Assembly: GCA_947625455.1 (NCBI GenBank)
Contig: CANQOJ010000154.1
Span: 1 to 5,426, forward strand
Direction: 5' to 3'
Source of the DNA: an uncultured Clostridia bacterium
GTDB lineage: Bacteria; Bacillota; Clostridia; Oscillospirales; Ruminococcaceae
Length of the DNA stretch: 5,426 nt
Positions within the stretch are counted from its first letter, which is position 1, and the number at the start of each line of letters is the position of its first letter. Shown here piece after piece: positions 1 through 4,662 of the stretch. The notes beneath the pieces are model-generated. The model was not told the DNA's origin, did no database searches, and saw only the letters and a program-made list of their open reading frames with translations. The position numbers were made by a program, and so were the translations under genes.

Positions 1-211
1 TTGCCTGCAAAGGGCGCTCGGCAGTTTTTCCGCTGTCCGTGTTTGTGAACACAACGTTTGCGGGGATTGTCACCGTGTACGACGGCTCAACGTTATATCC
101 TATGCTCACCGTTCCTGTCTTTTCGCTGTCGTTTTCATCTATTACCCCGCCGATTGAATAAACCGTTGCCATAATAAGCAGCGTAAGGGCTTTCAGTATG
201 CTCTTTATCAT
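1..211 (-). CDS. Secreted protein with YTVTIPA-type segment, N-terminal part only (cut by window edge)
   Basis: The frame runs from ATG at 211 to the left window edge with no stop, giving about 70 residues; the C-terminus lies outside. The N-terminus looks like a signal peptide: Lys3 and Lys7 precede a hydrophobic run (residues 5-23, ILKALTLLIMATVYSIGGV), so the mature part is probably exported. The mature start carries VSIGYNVEPSYTVTIPANV, a segment resembling the start of beta-sandwich surface proteins (WxL-like) that I associate with Clostridia; this is a resemblance, not a family assignment. A GGGGG ribosome site lies about 12 bases before the ATG. An ATG at 218 in another frame is closer to the site but reaches a stop after 27 codons, so I reject it. 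The gene starts 24 bases after the stop of the 161-residue gene, so the two are probably one operon. Function is unknown; a cell-surface or secreted structural role is an inference. Confidence 0.7.
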   Translation of the reverse strand, partial: MIKSILKALTLLIMATVYSIGGVIDENDSEKTGTVSIGYNVEPSYTVTIPANVVFTNTDSGKTAERPLQA

Positions 212-235
212 GTTTCATCTGTCCCCCTTTTAAGG

Positions 236-721
236 TCATTCAGCCTTGATTACCGCAATTATGTCCGCATTGTTTGTGGGAGTAAGTTCTTTGTTCATGC
301 GGTATGGCTGAATATGTAAAACGGCATTGTAAACGCCTTTTTCTATTGTTTTGCTTAAAGCTATATCATAAACGCATTTCCCCGGTTCAATAAGCCCCGA
401 TGTGTATAAAATTTCTGATTTGCCGTCAATATCGGCTTTCAGTTCAAACTTCAGGTAATACAGCCCGCTGTTTTCCTGCGGGTTGTAAAATGCGGTGGTA
501 ATGCGGTTTGTTTCGGTGTTCAGGCGAATTGAGGTTATACCCGGAACAGTAACTCCCTGCTCGGGATATTCTTCGCGCTCGGAAATCACCGTAAACTCCA
601 CGCCGCCTATATATGTTTCGTTATTTTTTGCGCTCAGATACCCCGCCAGAAGCCCTAAAAGAAACCCCGCCAGAATAAGCAGTACAACCCATAAATTATG
701 TTTTCGGTTTTCCGCGTTCAT
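236..721 (-). CDS. Membrane-anchored hypothetical protein, 161 aa, extracellular beta-rich domain
   Basis: I do not recognise a named family. Residues 1-9 are polar and basic, residues 10-30 form one strong hydrophobic segment (WVVLLILAGFLLGLLAGYLS), and the rest is polar. This predicts a single N-terminal membrane anchor with residues 35-161 outside the cell. The outer part (about 64-160) reads as alternating strands, with FYNPQENSGLYYLKFEL, ILYTSGLIEPGKCVYDI and a GVYNAVLHIQPY stretch. That pattern looks like a small beta-sandwich of a type I recall beside YTVTIPA-type secreted proteins in Clostridia, and the next gene is one of those. The start is ATG at 721, with AAAGG about 10 bases upstream, a modest site; the stop is TGA. 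The two proteins may work together at the envelope, but nothing here shows a ligand or an enzyme activity. Confidence 0.8.
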   Translation of the reverse strand: MNAENRKHNLWVVLLILAGFLLGLLAGYLSAKNNETYIGGVEFTVISEREEYPEQGVTVPGITSIRLNTETNRITTAFYNPQENSGLYYLKFELKADIDGKSEILYTSGLIEPGKCVYDIALSKTIEKGVYNAVLHIQPYRMNKELTPTNNADIIAVIKAE

Positions 722-767
722 ATATGCCGCGCCTTTCGTTATGAATTAAGGACGTTTTTGTCCTCAC

Positions 768-773
768 ATTATA
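768..773 (-). promoter_or_regulatory. Possible -10 box for the minus-strand envelope operon
   Basis: A perfect TATAAT on the minus strand lies about 47 bases before the ATG at 721, a sensible distance for a promoter. No good -35 box stands 16-18 bases upstream (the best TTG-containing hexamer, TTGAAC, is 21 bases away), and there is no extended -10 TG. A small hairpin (AGGAC/GTCCT, 749-764) follows in the presumed untranslated leader. The operon needs a promoter in this interval, but this one is only a candidate. Confidence 0.3.
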
Positions 774-818
774 ATATGTAAGTGGAGCAAAAAGGTTCAA
801 AAAAATTTTTAAATGCTA

Positions 819-847
819 TTGACAAGTTGTGGAATTTGTGTTATAAT
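819..847 (+). promoter_or_regulatory. Consensus sigma-A promoter of the leader and surface-protein unit
   Basis: TTGACA (819-824) and TATAAT (842-847) match the housekeeping consensus in all 12 positions and are separated by the ideal 17 bases. The upstream stretch is A/T-rich (AAAAAAATTTTTAAA, 799-813), which could act as an UP-like element. Transcription would start near 854, right at the base of the structured leader. This is by far the strongest promoter in the window, so output is likely controlled after initiation, in the leader. Confidence 0.9.
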
Positions 848-852
848 TTCTT

Positions 853-961
853 TGCCATGTAAATTGAATAAGTTTAGAAAAGGTATCCACTTTTACCCCC
901 GGTAAAAGTGCATGCTTATTTTTCGTGTACCTTTTCTAAACCGAAAACAATTTACGTGGCA
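853..961 (+). promoter_or_regulatory. Structured 5' leader RNA with three nested stems (riboswitch-like, class unknown)
   Basis: The transcript begins with an extended nested hairpin. P1 pairs 853-866 with 948-961 (14 pairs, one G-U). P2 pairs 872-885 (GTTTAGAAAAGGTA) with 928-941 (perfect, 14 pairs). P3 pairs 888-897 (CACTTTTACC) with 901-910 (perfect, 10 pairs, CCC loop). Unpaired joints are about 5 and 6 bases between P1 and P2, and 2 and 17 bases between P2 and P3. P2 could instead extend through CAC 888-890 with GTG 925-927, competing with P3. Three consecutive near-perfect stems directly after a promoter and before a terminator argue for a cis-regulatory RNA. I looked for, and did not find, conserved cores of TPP, SAM-I, cobalamin or c-di-GMP-I riboswitches. 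Alternatives are a MITE-like insertion or an invertible segment, since P2 also reads as a 14-base inverted repeat around 42 bases. Confidence 0.6.
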
Positions 962-984
962 GTGATTGAAGCTTGCATTTTTAC

Positions 985-1020
985 AAAGTGCGTGGCTTCG
1001 ACGCTGCGCACTTTTATTTT
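985..1020 (+). terminator. Intrinsic terminator or attenuator inside the leader
   Basis: AAAGTGCG (985-992) pairs with CGCACTTT (1007-1014). Four more pairs inside (TGGC with GCTG, two of them wobbles) surround a six-base loop, and the stem is followed by TTTTATTTT (1012-1020). It lies upstream of the coding start at 1078 and well downstream of the promoter, the usual position of a transcription attenuator. Its 3' arm can also pair with P3 of the leader, which would disrupt it. Confidence 0.7.
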
Positions 1021-1063
1021 GCGGGAAAATGCGCGGCAAATAACAACGTTATACCGCAATTTT

Positions 1064-1070
1064 AAGGAGG
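1064..1070 (+). promoter_or_regulatory. Strong ribosome binding site of the broken surface-protein gene
   Basis: AAGGAGG lies 7 bases before ATG 1078 and matches the anti-Shine-Dalgarno sequence perfectly. It shows that the short signal-peptide frame is the intended start even though it stops after 23 codons. Confidence 0.85.
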
Positions 1071-1077
1071 ATTTTAG

Positions 1078-1544
1078 ATGAAAGTAAGAAAACTTGGCGC
1101 AATTCTTTTGGCAGGTACTCTCGCGGCAACATCTGCGGCAATGGTTTAAAAGACTATTTTGGCGGTGCCACAATACACTACAACTCCACAGGTCCCGAAG
1201 TAACCCCCGACACCCCGAGTTCGTCAAGTTCTTCATCTAGCACCTCATCAAAGCCCGCAAGCACATCAACACCAACAAGCACTTCAACATCAACAAGCAC
1301 CTCAACCTCAACAAGTACATCTACTTCAACTTCGACATCAACTCAGAACGCTTCAACAACACCCTCAGGCAGCGGCAGTGCTTCAGGCACAGGCAGTGCG
1401 TCTGACAGTGCTTCAAGCAGTTCTTCCGACAGCGGTGCTGACAAAGAGGATAACGCCGACACAGGCTTCGGCGGTATCGCTATGACGTTAGGTATTGTTG
1501 CCCTCGCAGGCGCGGCGGTTGTTGTCGCTAAGAAAAAGCACTGA
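1078..1544 (+). pseudogene. Frameshifted sortase-anchored surface protein (signal peptide, Ser/Thr stalk, NADTG anchor)
   Basis: From ATG 1078 the frame encodes a clear signal peptide (MKVRKLGAILLAGTLAATSA, then AMV) and ends at TAA 1147-1149. One frame back, with no start of its own, an open frame continues through LKDYFGGATIHYNSTGPEV, a Ser/Thr-rich stalk with an 18-base repeat, and a Gly/Ser/Asp-rich linker. It ends in a cell-wall sorting signal: NADTG, a hydrophobic segment (GGIAMTLGIVALAGAAVVVA) and a KKKH tail, with TGA at 1542-1544. A sorting signal of this kind predicts covalent anchoring to peptidoglycan by a sortase. A one-base loss near 1137-1146 would join the parts into about 155 residues. 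That product would have signal, stalk and anchor but almost no functional domain, so a larger internal deletion is also plausible. The heptamer GGTTTAA at the junction is not a normal -1 slippery site. A sequencing or assembly error cannot be excluded. Confidence 0.7.
1260..1343 (+). repeat. 18-base tandem repeat encoding the Ser/Thr stalk
   Basis: Four full units and a partial fifth begin at 1260, 1278, 1296, 1314 and 1332. Each codes for Ser-Thr-Ser-Thr-(Pro/Ser)-Thr in the stalk frame, and differences are mostly at third codon positions. Such stalks hold a domain away from the cell wall and are prone to unit gain and loss. The varied codons suggest an old repeat kept for protein content, not a fresh expansion. 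Confidence 0.75.
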
Positions 1545-1567
1545 TTAAATAACAAATCCTCTTTCAT

Positions 1568-1606
1568 AAAAAACGGCTCACGGAGTAAAAACCGTGAGTC
1601 GCTTTC
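1568..1606. terminator. Bidirectional terminator between convergent units
   Basis: CGGCTCACGG (1574-1583) pairs with CCGTGAGTCG (1592-1601), ten pairs with one wobble, around an eight-base loop. Six A's precede it (1568-1573), giving a U6 tail to minus-strand transcripts. On the plus strand the tail is only CTTTCT, so it works best for the metF-thiG operon, while also lying 24 bases after the surface-protein stop. Confidence 0.75.
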
Positions 1607-1722
1607 TAGAAGCTAGAAATCAAGAAGCTAGAGGCTAGAGTTTAATCTAAAACAAGATTTCCTTTTCAAACCTTGTTTTAATTCAAACTCTAGCCTCTAG
1701 CCTCTAAATTTCTAGCTTCTAG
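1606..1722. repeat. Hairpin element of 7-base CTAGARR units (copy 1)
   Basis: This is a near-complete inverted repeat. The arms pair as 1606-1620 with 1708-1722 (15 perfect), 1627-1643 with 1685-1701 (17 perfect) and 1648-1656 with 1672-1680 (9 perfect), around a 15-base loop. The arms consist of tandem degenerate heptamers (CTAGAAG, CTAGAAA, CTAGAGG, CTAGAGT). The right arm overlaps the last codons and TAG stop of the MetH-activation gene. A related hairpin lies at 4389-4501 and a 34/37 match to the right arm at 4663-4699. No transposase is present, so it resembles a MITE or REP-like element spread in trans; it could also stabilise mRNA ends. Confidence 0.85.
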
Positions 1723-2374
1723 CCGTGCAACTTTTGCCTTGCTTTCGATATTTGCAGTTATCGCGCATATTGCAGTTGTCGCAGGATTTTGTGGTTTGAG
1801 GTGCGGTGCGCGACAAGCCCGAAATGCCGACGATTGACTTTGAGGGGACGAGGGTGTGAGCGGAAGTTGTGGTAACGCCGATTTTGCGGGTGCCGTCAAC
1901 TGCCGAAATCAGCTTAGGCAGGACTTCGAGCGGGAAATCGCCGTAGCCTGCGCCGAAAACCCAGCTCGCCGAATATCCCGCGTTCTTGTCCGCCAAATCA
2001 TTGACGGCGTTGTCGCTTATCTGCTCAATATACGCGCTCGCCAGCGAGTCGCACACCAGCATTTCAAGAGCGCCTTTAATGCCTGCCTTTGCGATAAATC
2101 TGTCGCAGTCAGCCGACAGCGTTGAACAGACAATCGCCGCCTTTTCGCACCCCGCAAGGTGCTGTTCAATGCTGTTTCCCGAAAGCGCAAAATCACAGCC
2201 CTCAAGAAAAATCCCGCCGCCTTTCACGATGTTGAAAACCCGCCAGATGAACTTCGGCTTTGCGGTTGCAATCAGCTCTTTCCCGTATTTCTCGGCAAGC
2301 TGGGCGGTTTTTTCGTCAACATTTTCCGAACACGGTATGCCCATGTATCGGTAGGCATTTTCAAGGTTAATCAT
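1712..2374 (-). CDS. Vitamin B12-dependent methionine synthase activation domain protein (stand-alone)
   Basis: The 220 residues match the C-terminal activation domain of cobalamin-dependent methionine synthase (Met_synt_B12 family), encoded here as a separate protein. That domain binds S-adenosylmethionine and helps restore cob(II)alamin to active methylcobalamin by reductive methylation. Visible marks are the RYMGIP start (9-14), GAGYGDFPLE (141-150) and LVPSKSIVGISGL (175-187), the region that in MetH lies around the AdoMet site. A C-terminal cluster C198, C201, C207, C216 (CDNCNMRDNC, then KSC) could hold a metal or Fe-S cluster and is absent from classical MetH. The ATG at 2374 shares one base with the thiG TGA (TGATG), so translation is probably coupled. 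The stop TAG (1712-1714) and final Ala-Arg-Ser come from the hairpin repeat. Catalytic MetH domains are not in the window. Family call is firm; whether it serves MetH or another corrinoid protein is inferred. Confidence 0.85.
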   Translation of the reverse strand: MINLENAYRYMGIPCSENVDEKTAQLAEKYGKELIATAKPKFIWRVFNIVKGGGIFLEGCDFALSGNSIEQHLAGCEKAAIVCSTLSADCDRFIAKAGIKGALEMLVCDSLASAYIEQISDNAVNDLADKNAGYSASWVFGAGYGDFPLEVLPKLISAVDGTRKIGVTTTSAHTLVPSKSIVGISGLSRTAPQTTKSCDNCNMRDNCKYRKQGKSCTARS

Positions 2375-3135
2375 CAGCCGTTAATAAATCCCGTCAGCGG
2401 GGAGCTTGCCGACGCTTTGTCCAGCACTCTGCCCATTCCCGCAAGATACGCCCCGCGTCCCGCATTTATCGCGTTCTTGAACGCTTCAGCCATCTGCACT
2501 ATATTCCCCGCGGTAGCAATCGCGGTGTTTGCCATGACCGCCGCCGCGCCCATTTCCATGGCTTCGCAAGCCTGCGACGGTCTGCCTATGCCCGCGTCTA
2601 CGATTATCGGCAGGTCGATTTCCTCAATCAGAATGCGGATAAAATCCCTTGTCGAAAGCCCTTTGTTCGAGCCTATCGGCGCGGCAAGCGGCATGATTGC
2701 CGCCGCGCCCGCGTTTTTCATGTCGCGCGCCGCATACAGGTCGGGGTACATATACGGCATGGGCGTAAAGCCCTCTTTTGCCAGCAATTCGCAGGCTTTC
2801 GCGGTTTCGTAGTTGTCGGGCAGGAGATATTTCGAGTCGTGAATAACTTCAATCTTGATGAACTCCCCGCAGCCCGCCTCGCGAGCAAGCTTTGCGATTT
2901 TAACGGCTTCTTCGGCGTTTCTTGCGCCCGAAGTGTTTGGCAGAAGCGTTACTCCTTTCGGGATATGTTCGAGGATATTCCCCGTAAAGCTGTTCACTCT
3001 GCGAAGCGCAAGCGTTATAATCTCCGCGCCTGCGTTTTTGACAGCGGCGTTTATAAGGTCAAGGTCGAACTTTCCGCTTCCTAAAATAAACCTCGAATGA
3101 AACTCCTTGCCGCCGATTTTCAGTACATCTTCCAT
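2374..3135 (-). CDS. thiG: Thiazole synthase ThiG
   Basis: ThiG forms the thiazole phosphate half of thiamine in the cytoplasm from 1-deoxy-D-xylulose 5-phosphate, dehydroglycine and the ThiS thiocarboxylate. The 253 residues match the family over the full length (about 250-260). Visible motifs are the FILGSGK start (16-22), LRRVN (44-48), LLPNTSGARNAEEAV (64-78), FIKIEVIHD with the predicted Schiff-base lysine K94 (92-100), IMPLAAPIGS (147-156), IVDAGIG with D180 (178-184) and the NTAI phosphate-site region (203-206). Catalytic residues appear intact, so it is probably functional. The start is ATG 3135, with GAAGG about 8 bases upstream. It follows metF by 19 bases and overlaps the next gene by one base. 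Oddity: thiS, thiF, thiH and thiO are not adjacent, and no TPP riboswitch precedes the operon. The location between metF and a MetH-activation gene is unusual for ThiG. Confidence 0.93.
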   Translation of the reverse strand: MEDVLKIGGKEFHSRFILGSGKFDLDLINAAVKNAGAEIITLALRRVNSFTGNILEHIPKGVTLLPNTSGARNAEEAVKIAKLAREAGCGEFIKIEVIHDSKYLLPDNYETAKACELLAKEGFTPMPYMYPDLYAARDMKNAGAAAIMPLAAPIGSNKGLSTRDFIRILIEEIDLPIIVDAGIGRPSQACEAMEMGAAAVMANTAIATAGNIVQMAEAFKNAINAGRGAYLAGMGRVLDKASASSPLTGFING

Positions 3136-3154
3136 TTTTGAACCTTCTTTAACA

Positions 3155-4021
3155 TTAAGATTTTATGACATTTGAAACGCTTTCGCTGATTTTGCGGGCA
3201 ATATACGGGTTGTTCATAGTGTACAGGTGTATGCCGTCAACGCCGTTTGCCGCTAAGTCTATTATCTGGTCAGCCGCATACGCAATCCCTGCGTCGCGCA
3301 TTGCTTCGGGATTGTCGCCGTATTTTGCAATAAGCTTTGTGAACTTTAACGGCAGTGACGCACCGCACAGCGTAATCATGCGCTGTATCTGCTTTGCGTT
3401 TACGCACGGCATTATCCCCGCTTCAATCGGCACGGTTATGCCCTTTGCCCTTGCCTTTTCGAGAAAGCTGTAAAACGCGCTGTTGTCGAAGAACAGCTGA
3501 GAAATCAGGTGCTCGGCGCCCGCGTCAACCTTGATTTTGAGGTTGTCGATATCCTCGTCAATTGTGCGGGATTCCGTATGACTTTCGGGATAACACGCGC
3601 CGGAGAATGAAAGGTCGCTGTGCTGTTTCATGTAAGCGATAAGGTCTGACGCGTGCGGGAAGTCATGCTTCGGCTCAACGCCGGGCGTTATGTCGCCCCT
3701 AAGCGCTAAAACGTTTTCAATTCCCGACTGCTTAAATTCCTCGATAATTCTGTCAATGTCAGCCTTGGTTGAGTTTACGCAGGTGAGGTGCGCAATACTG
3801 GTGGTATGGTATTTCTCCCTGATAATGCAGGCAATTTCGCGAGTTGACGCCCCCGGCAAACTCCCTCCCGCGCCGTAAGTCACGCTTATGAAGTCGGGCT
3901 TCAAGTCCGACAGCCCGTCAAGCGTCTTGTACACCGTGTCAATCGAACCGTCTTTTTTTGGCGGGAAAATTTCAAATGAAAACACCGTTTTTCCGCTTTT
4001 GAAAAGCTCAGGTATCTTCAT
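3155..4021 (-). CDS. metF: Methylenetetrahydrofolate reductase MetF
   Basis: MetF is a cytoplasmic FAD enzyme that reduces 5,10-methylene-tetrahydrofolate to 5-methyl-tetrahydrofolate, the methyl donor for methionine synthesis. The 288 residues cover the whole catalytic barrel (bacterial forms are about 290-300). Motifs in order are FSFEIFPPK with the predicted catalytic Glu17 (14-22), FISVTYGAGGS (44-54), ALRGDI with D110, expected to influence FAD (106-111), CYPESHTE (143-150), GAEHLISQLFFDN (168-180), PIEAGIMP (198-205) and GIHLYTMN (263-270). All look intact. ATG 4021 overlaps the TGA of the upstream TSCPD gene by four bases (ATGA), a typical translational coupling, and the stop is TAA. 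With the MetH-activation gene two positions downstream, the operon supports methyl supply to homocysteine. No S-box or T-box leader is visible, so regulation is not obvious. Confidence 0.95.
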   Translation of the reverse strand: MKIPELFKSGKTVFSFEIFPPKKDGSIDTVYKTLDGLSDLKPDFISVTYGAGGSLPGASTREIACIIREKYHTTSIAHLTCVNSTKADIDRIIEEFKQSGIENVLALRGDITPGVEPKHDFPHASDLIAYMKQHSDLSFSGACYPESHTESRTIDEDIDNLKIKVDAGAEHLISQLFFDNSAFYSFLEKARAKGITVPIEAGIMPCVNAKQIQRMITLCGASLPLKFTKLIAKYGDNPEAMRDAGIAYAADQIIDLAANGVDGIHLYTMNNPYIARKISESVSNVIKS

Positions 4022-4266
4022 TTGCTCTTCACCTCTTTAAGCGCTTTCGCTATCTGGTCGGGGCAAGATGTCTGCTTCATACCGCACCTTATCCCCTCAA
4101 GCCTTTTAATCACCTCGTCAACGGATAGACCAACAACAAGCTTTGAAATTCCCTGCAGATTGCCGTTGCACCCGCCGATTACCTTAAGGCTTTTTACAAC
4201 ATTGTCCTCAATCTCGAAAATCATTCTTTGTGAACAAACACCTCTGGGTGAATATTCATACATCAT
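4018..4266 (-). CDS. TSCPD-domain protein (TIGR03905-type), 82 aa
   Basis: This small protein carries the motif that names the TSCPD family (TSCPDQ, residues 66-71), preceded by GGCNGNLQGISKLVVG (31-46). Related domains occur at the C-terminus of some B12-dependent ribonucleotide reductases, while the short stand-alone TIGR03905-type proteins have no established function that I know. Four cysteines (C11, C33, C61, C68) are well spaced for metal or Fe-S binding, which is an inference. I chose ATG 4266 because AAGGAG stands 8 bases upstream and the conserved sequence starts there (MMYEYSPRGVC). A longer in-frame start at 4350 would add 28 unconserved, basic residues across the ribosome site. 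The TGA overlaps the metF ATG by four bases, so this is the first gene of the metF operon. That position suggests a link to one-carbon or corrinoid metabolism, but does not prove one. Confidence 0.88.
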   Translation of the reverse strand: MMYEYSPRGVCSQRMIFEIEDNVVKSLKVIGGCNGNLQGISKLVVGLSVDEVIKRLEGIRCGMKQTSCPDQIAKALKEVKSK

Positions 4267-4274
4267 ATTGAACA

Positions 4275-4280
4275 CTCCTT
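4275..4280 (-). promoter_or_regulatory. Ribosome binding site that fixes the TSCPD start
   Basis: AAGGAG on the minus strand ends 8 bases before ATG 4266 (ATGATG, so 4263 is also possible). It lies inside the upstream extension that a start at 4350 would require, which argues against the longer protein. Confidence 0.75.
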
Positions 4281-4304
4281 TGTTATATTGATAAGTTTGC
4301 TTTT

Positions 4305-4329
4305 TACAGCGAGTTCTTTCCTTGCTGTA
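4305..4329. promoter_or_regulatory. Inverted repeat upstream of the metF operon, possible operator or leader hairpin
   Basis: TACAGCGAG (4305-4313) pairs with CTTGCTGTA (4321-4329), nine pairs with one wobble and a seven-base loop. It lies 39-63 bases before the TSCPD ATG on the minus strand. No U-run follows on either strand, so it is not a terminator. It may be an operator or leader hairpin; no convincing promoter was found beside it. Its right arm also belongs to the 33-base direct repeat. Confidence 0.3.
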
Positions 4330-4351
4330 CAAACAACTTTTCCTATTCAAA
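4319..4351. repeat. 33-base direct repeat, copy A
   Basis: This copy reads TCCTTGCTGTACAAACAACT and on to TTCAAA. It matches 4615-4648 except for one T/G change, one extra T and one A/T change. The two copies have the same orientation and bracket about 263 bases of hairpin-rich DNA. A shorter fragment of the theme (TATTCAAACAACTTCT) lies between them at 4531-4546. Confidence 0.7.
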
Positions 4352-4388
4352 GTTCGTTTGGTTCAGAGCGCGCTCCGGGGTGCGCTTT

Positions 4389-4501
4389 TAGAGGTTAGAG
4401 ATTAGAGGTAAGATGTAAGAATTTAAGTTTAAACGCGCTCTAAACAGAAAAATCAGGCTTGAAATAAACTCTAACCTCTTACCTCTAATCTCTAACCTCT
4501 A
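4389..4501. repeat. Hairpin element of 7-base TTAGAGR units (copy 2)
   Basis: Bases 4389-4413 are a perfect 25-base inverted repeat of 4477-4501, enclosing 63 bases that contain GTTTAAAC. The arms are heptamers (TTAGAGG, TTAGAGA, TTAGAGG) followed by degenerate TAAGATG and TAAGAAT units. It is related in design to the element at 1606-1722 but has TT where that copy has CT at unit starts. Each arm matches its own partner better than the other element's arms, as expected if arms are kept alike by pairing or conversion. Confidence 0.8.
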
Positions 4502-4505
4502 GAAG

Positions 4506-4556
4506 GGCGAAGCGGGAAGCGCGTATTGTCTATTCAAACAACTTCTCCGCTTCGCC
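4506..4556. repeat. GC-rich hairpin next to heptamer element copy 2
   Basis: GGCGAAGCGG (4506-4515) is perfectly complementary to CCGCTTCGCC (4547-4556), around a 31-base loop. It has no U-run, so it is not a canonical terminator, although it could slow or end transcripts from the malic enzyme side on the minus strand. It abuts the heptamer hairpin and shares the inverted-repeat character of the whole interval. Confidence 0.6.
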
Positions 4557-4614
4557 AAAGCCGTGGCTGCACCCCCGGAGCGCGGAAGTGGTTTAAGAGA
4601 AGAAGCGCTTTTGC

Positions 4615-4648
4615 TCCTTGCGGTACAAACAACTTTTTCCTTTTCAAA
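4615..4648. repeat. 33-base direct repeat, copy B
   Basis: This is the second copy of the repeat at 4319-4351, reading TCCTTGCGGTACAAACAACT and on to TTTTCAAA. Its end (TTTCCTTTTCAAA) also matches the loop of heptamer element copy 1 (1658-1670), linking the two repeat families. Confidence 0.7.
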
Positions 4649-4662
4649 TCACTTTCAATCCC

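Noticed and set aside
872..941. Invertible promoter or phase switch using the 14-base inverted repeats
   Set aside because: The only good promoter (819-847) lies outside the repeats and no recombinase gene is present; RNA folding explains the repeats better.
952..1236. Minus-strand open frame of 94 residues
   Set aside because: It lies across the promoter-proximal leader, terminator and signal peptide of the plus-strand unit, has an improbable Cys/Arg-rich composition and no ribosome site.
1343..1567. Minus-strand open frame of 74 residues
   Set aside because: It is the reverse shadow of the Ser/Thr and Gly/Ser linker and anchor coding sequence; its Ala/Leu/Pro runs simply mirror those codons.
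1606..1722. CRISPR array, suggested by repeated short units
   Set aside because: Units are 7 bases, contiguous and inverted between arms, with no unique spacers and no cas gene.
2159..2812. Plus-strand open frame of 217 residues
   Set aside because: It is antisense to thiG and the MetH-activation gene, both of which have strong family motifs, and has no ribosome site.
4018..4350. Longer 110-residue version of the TSCPD protein starting at 4350
   Set aside because: The added 28 residues cover the ribosome site at 4275-4280 and the inverted repeat, and are not like the family, which begins at MMYEYSP.
4506..4556. Rho-independent terminator of the malic enzyme gene
   Set aside because: The stem is good but the loop is 31 bases and no U-run follows on either strand.
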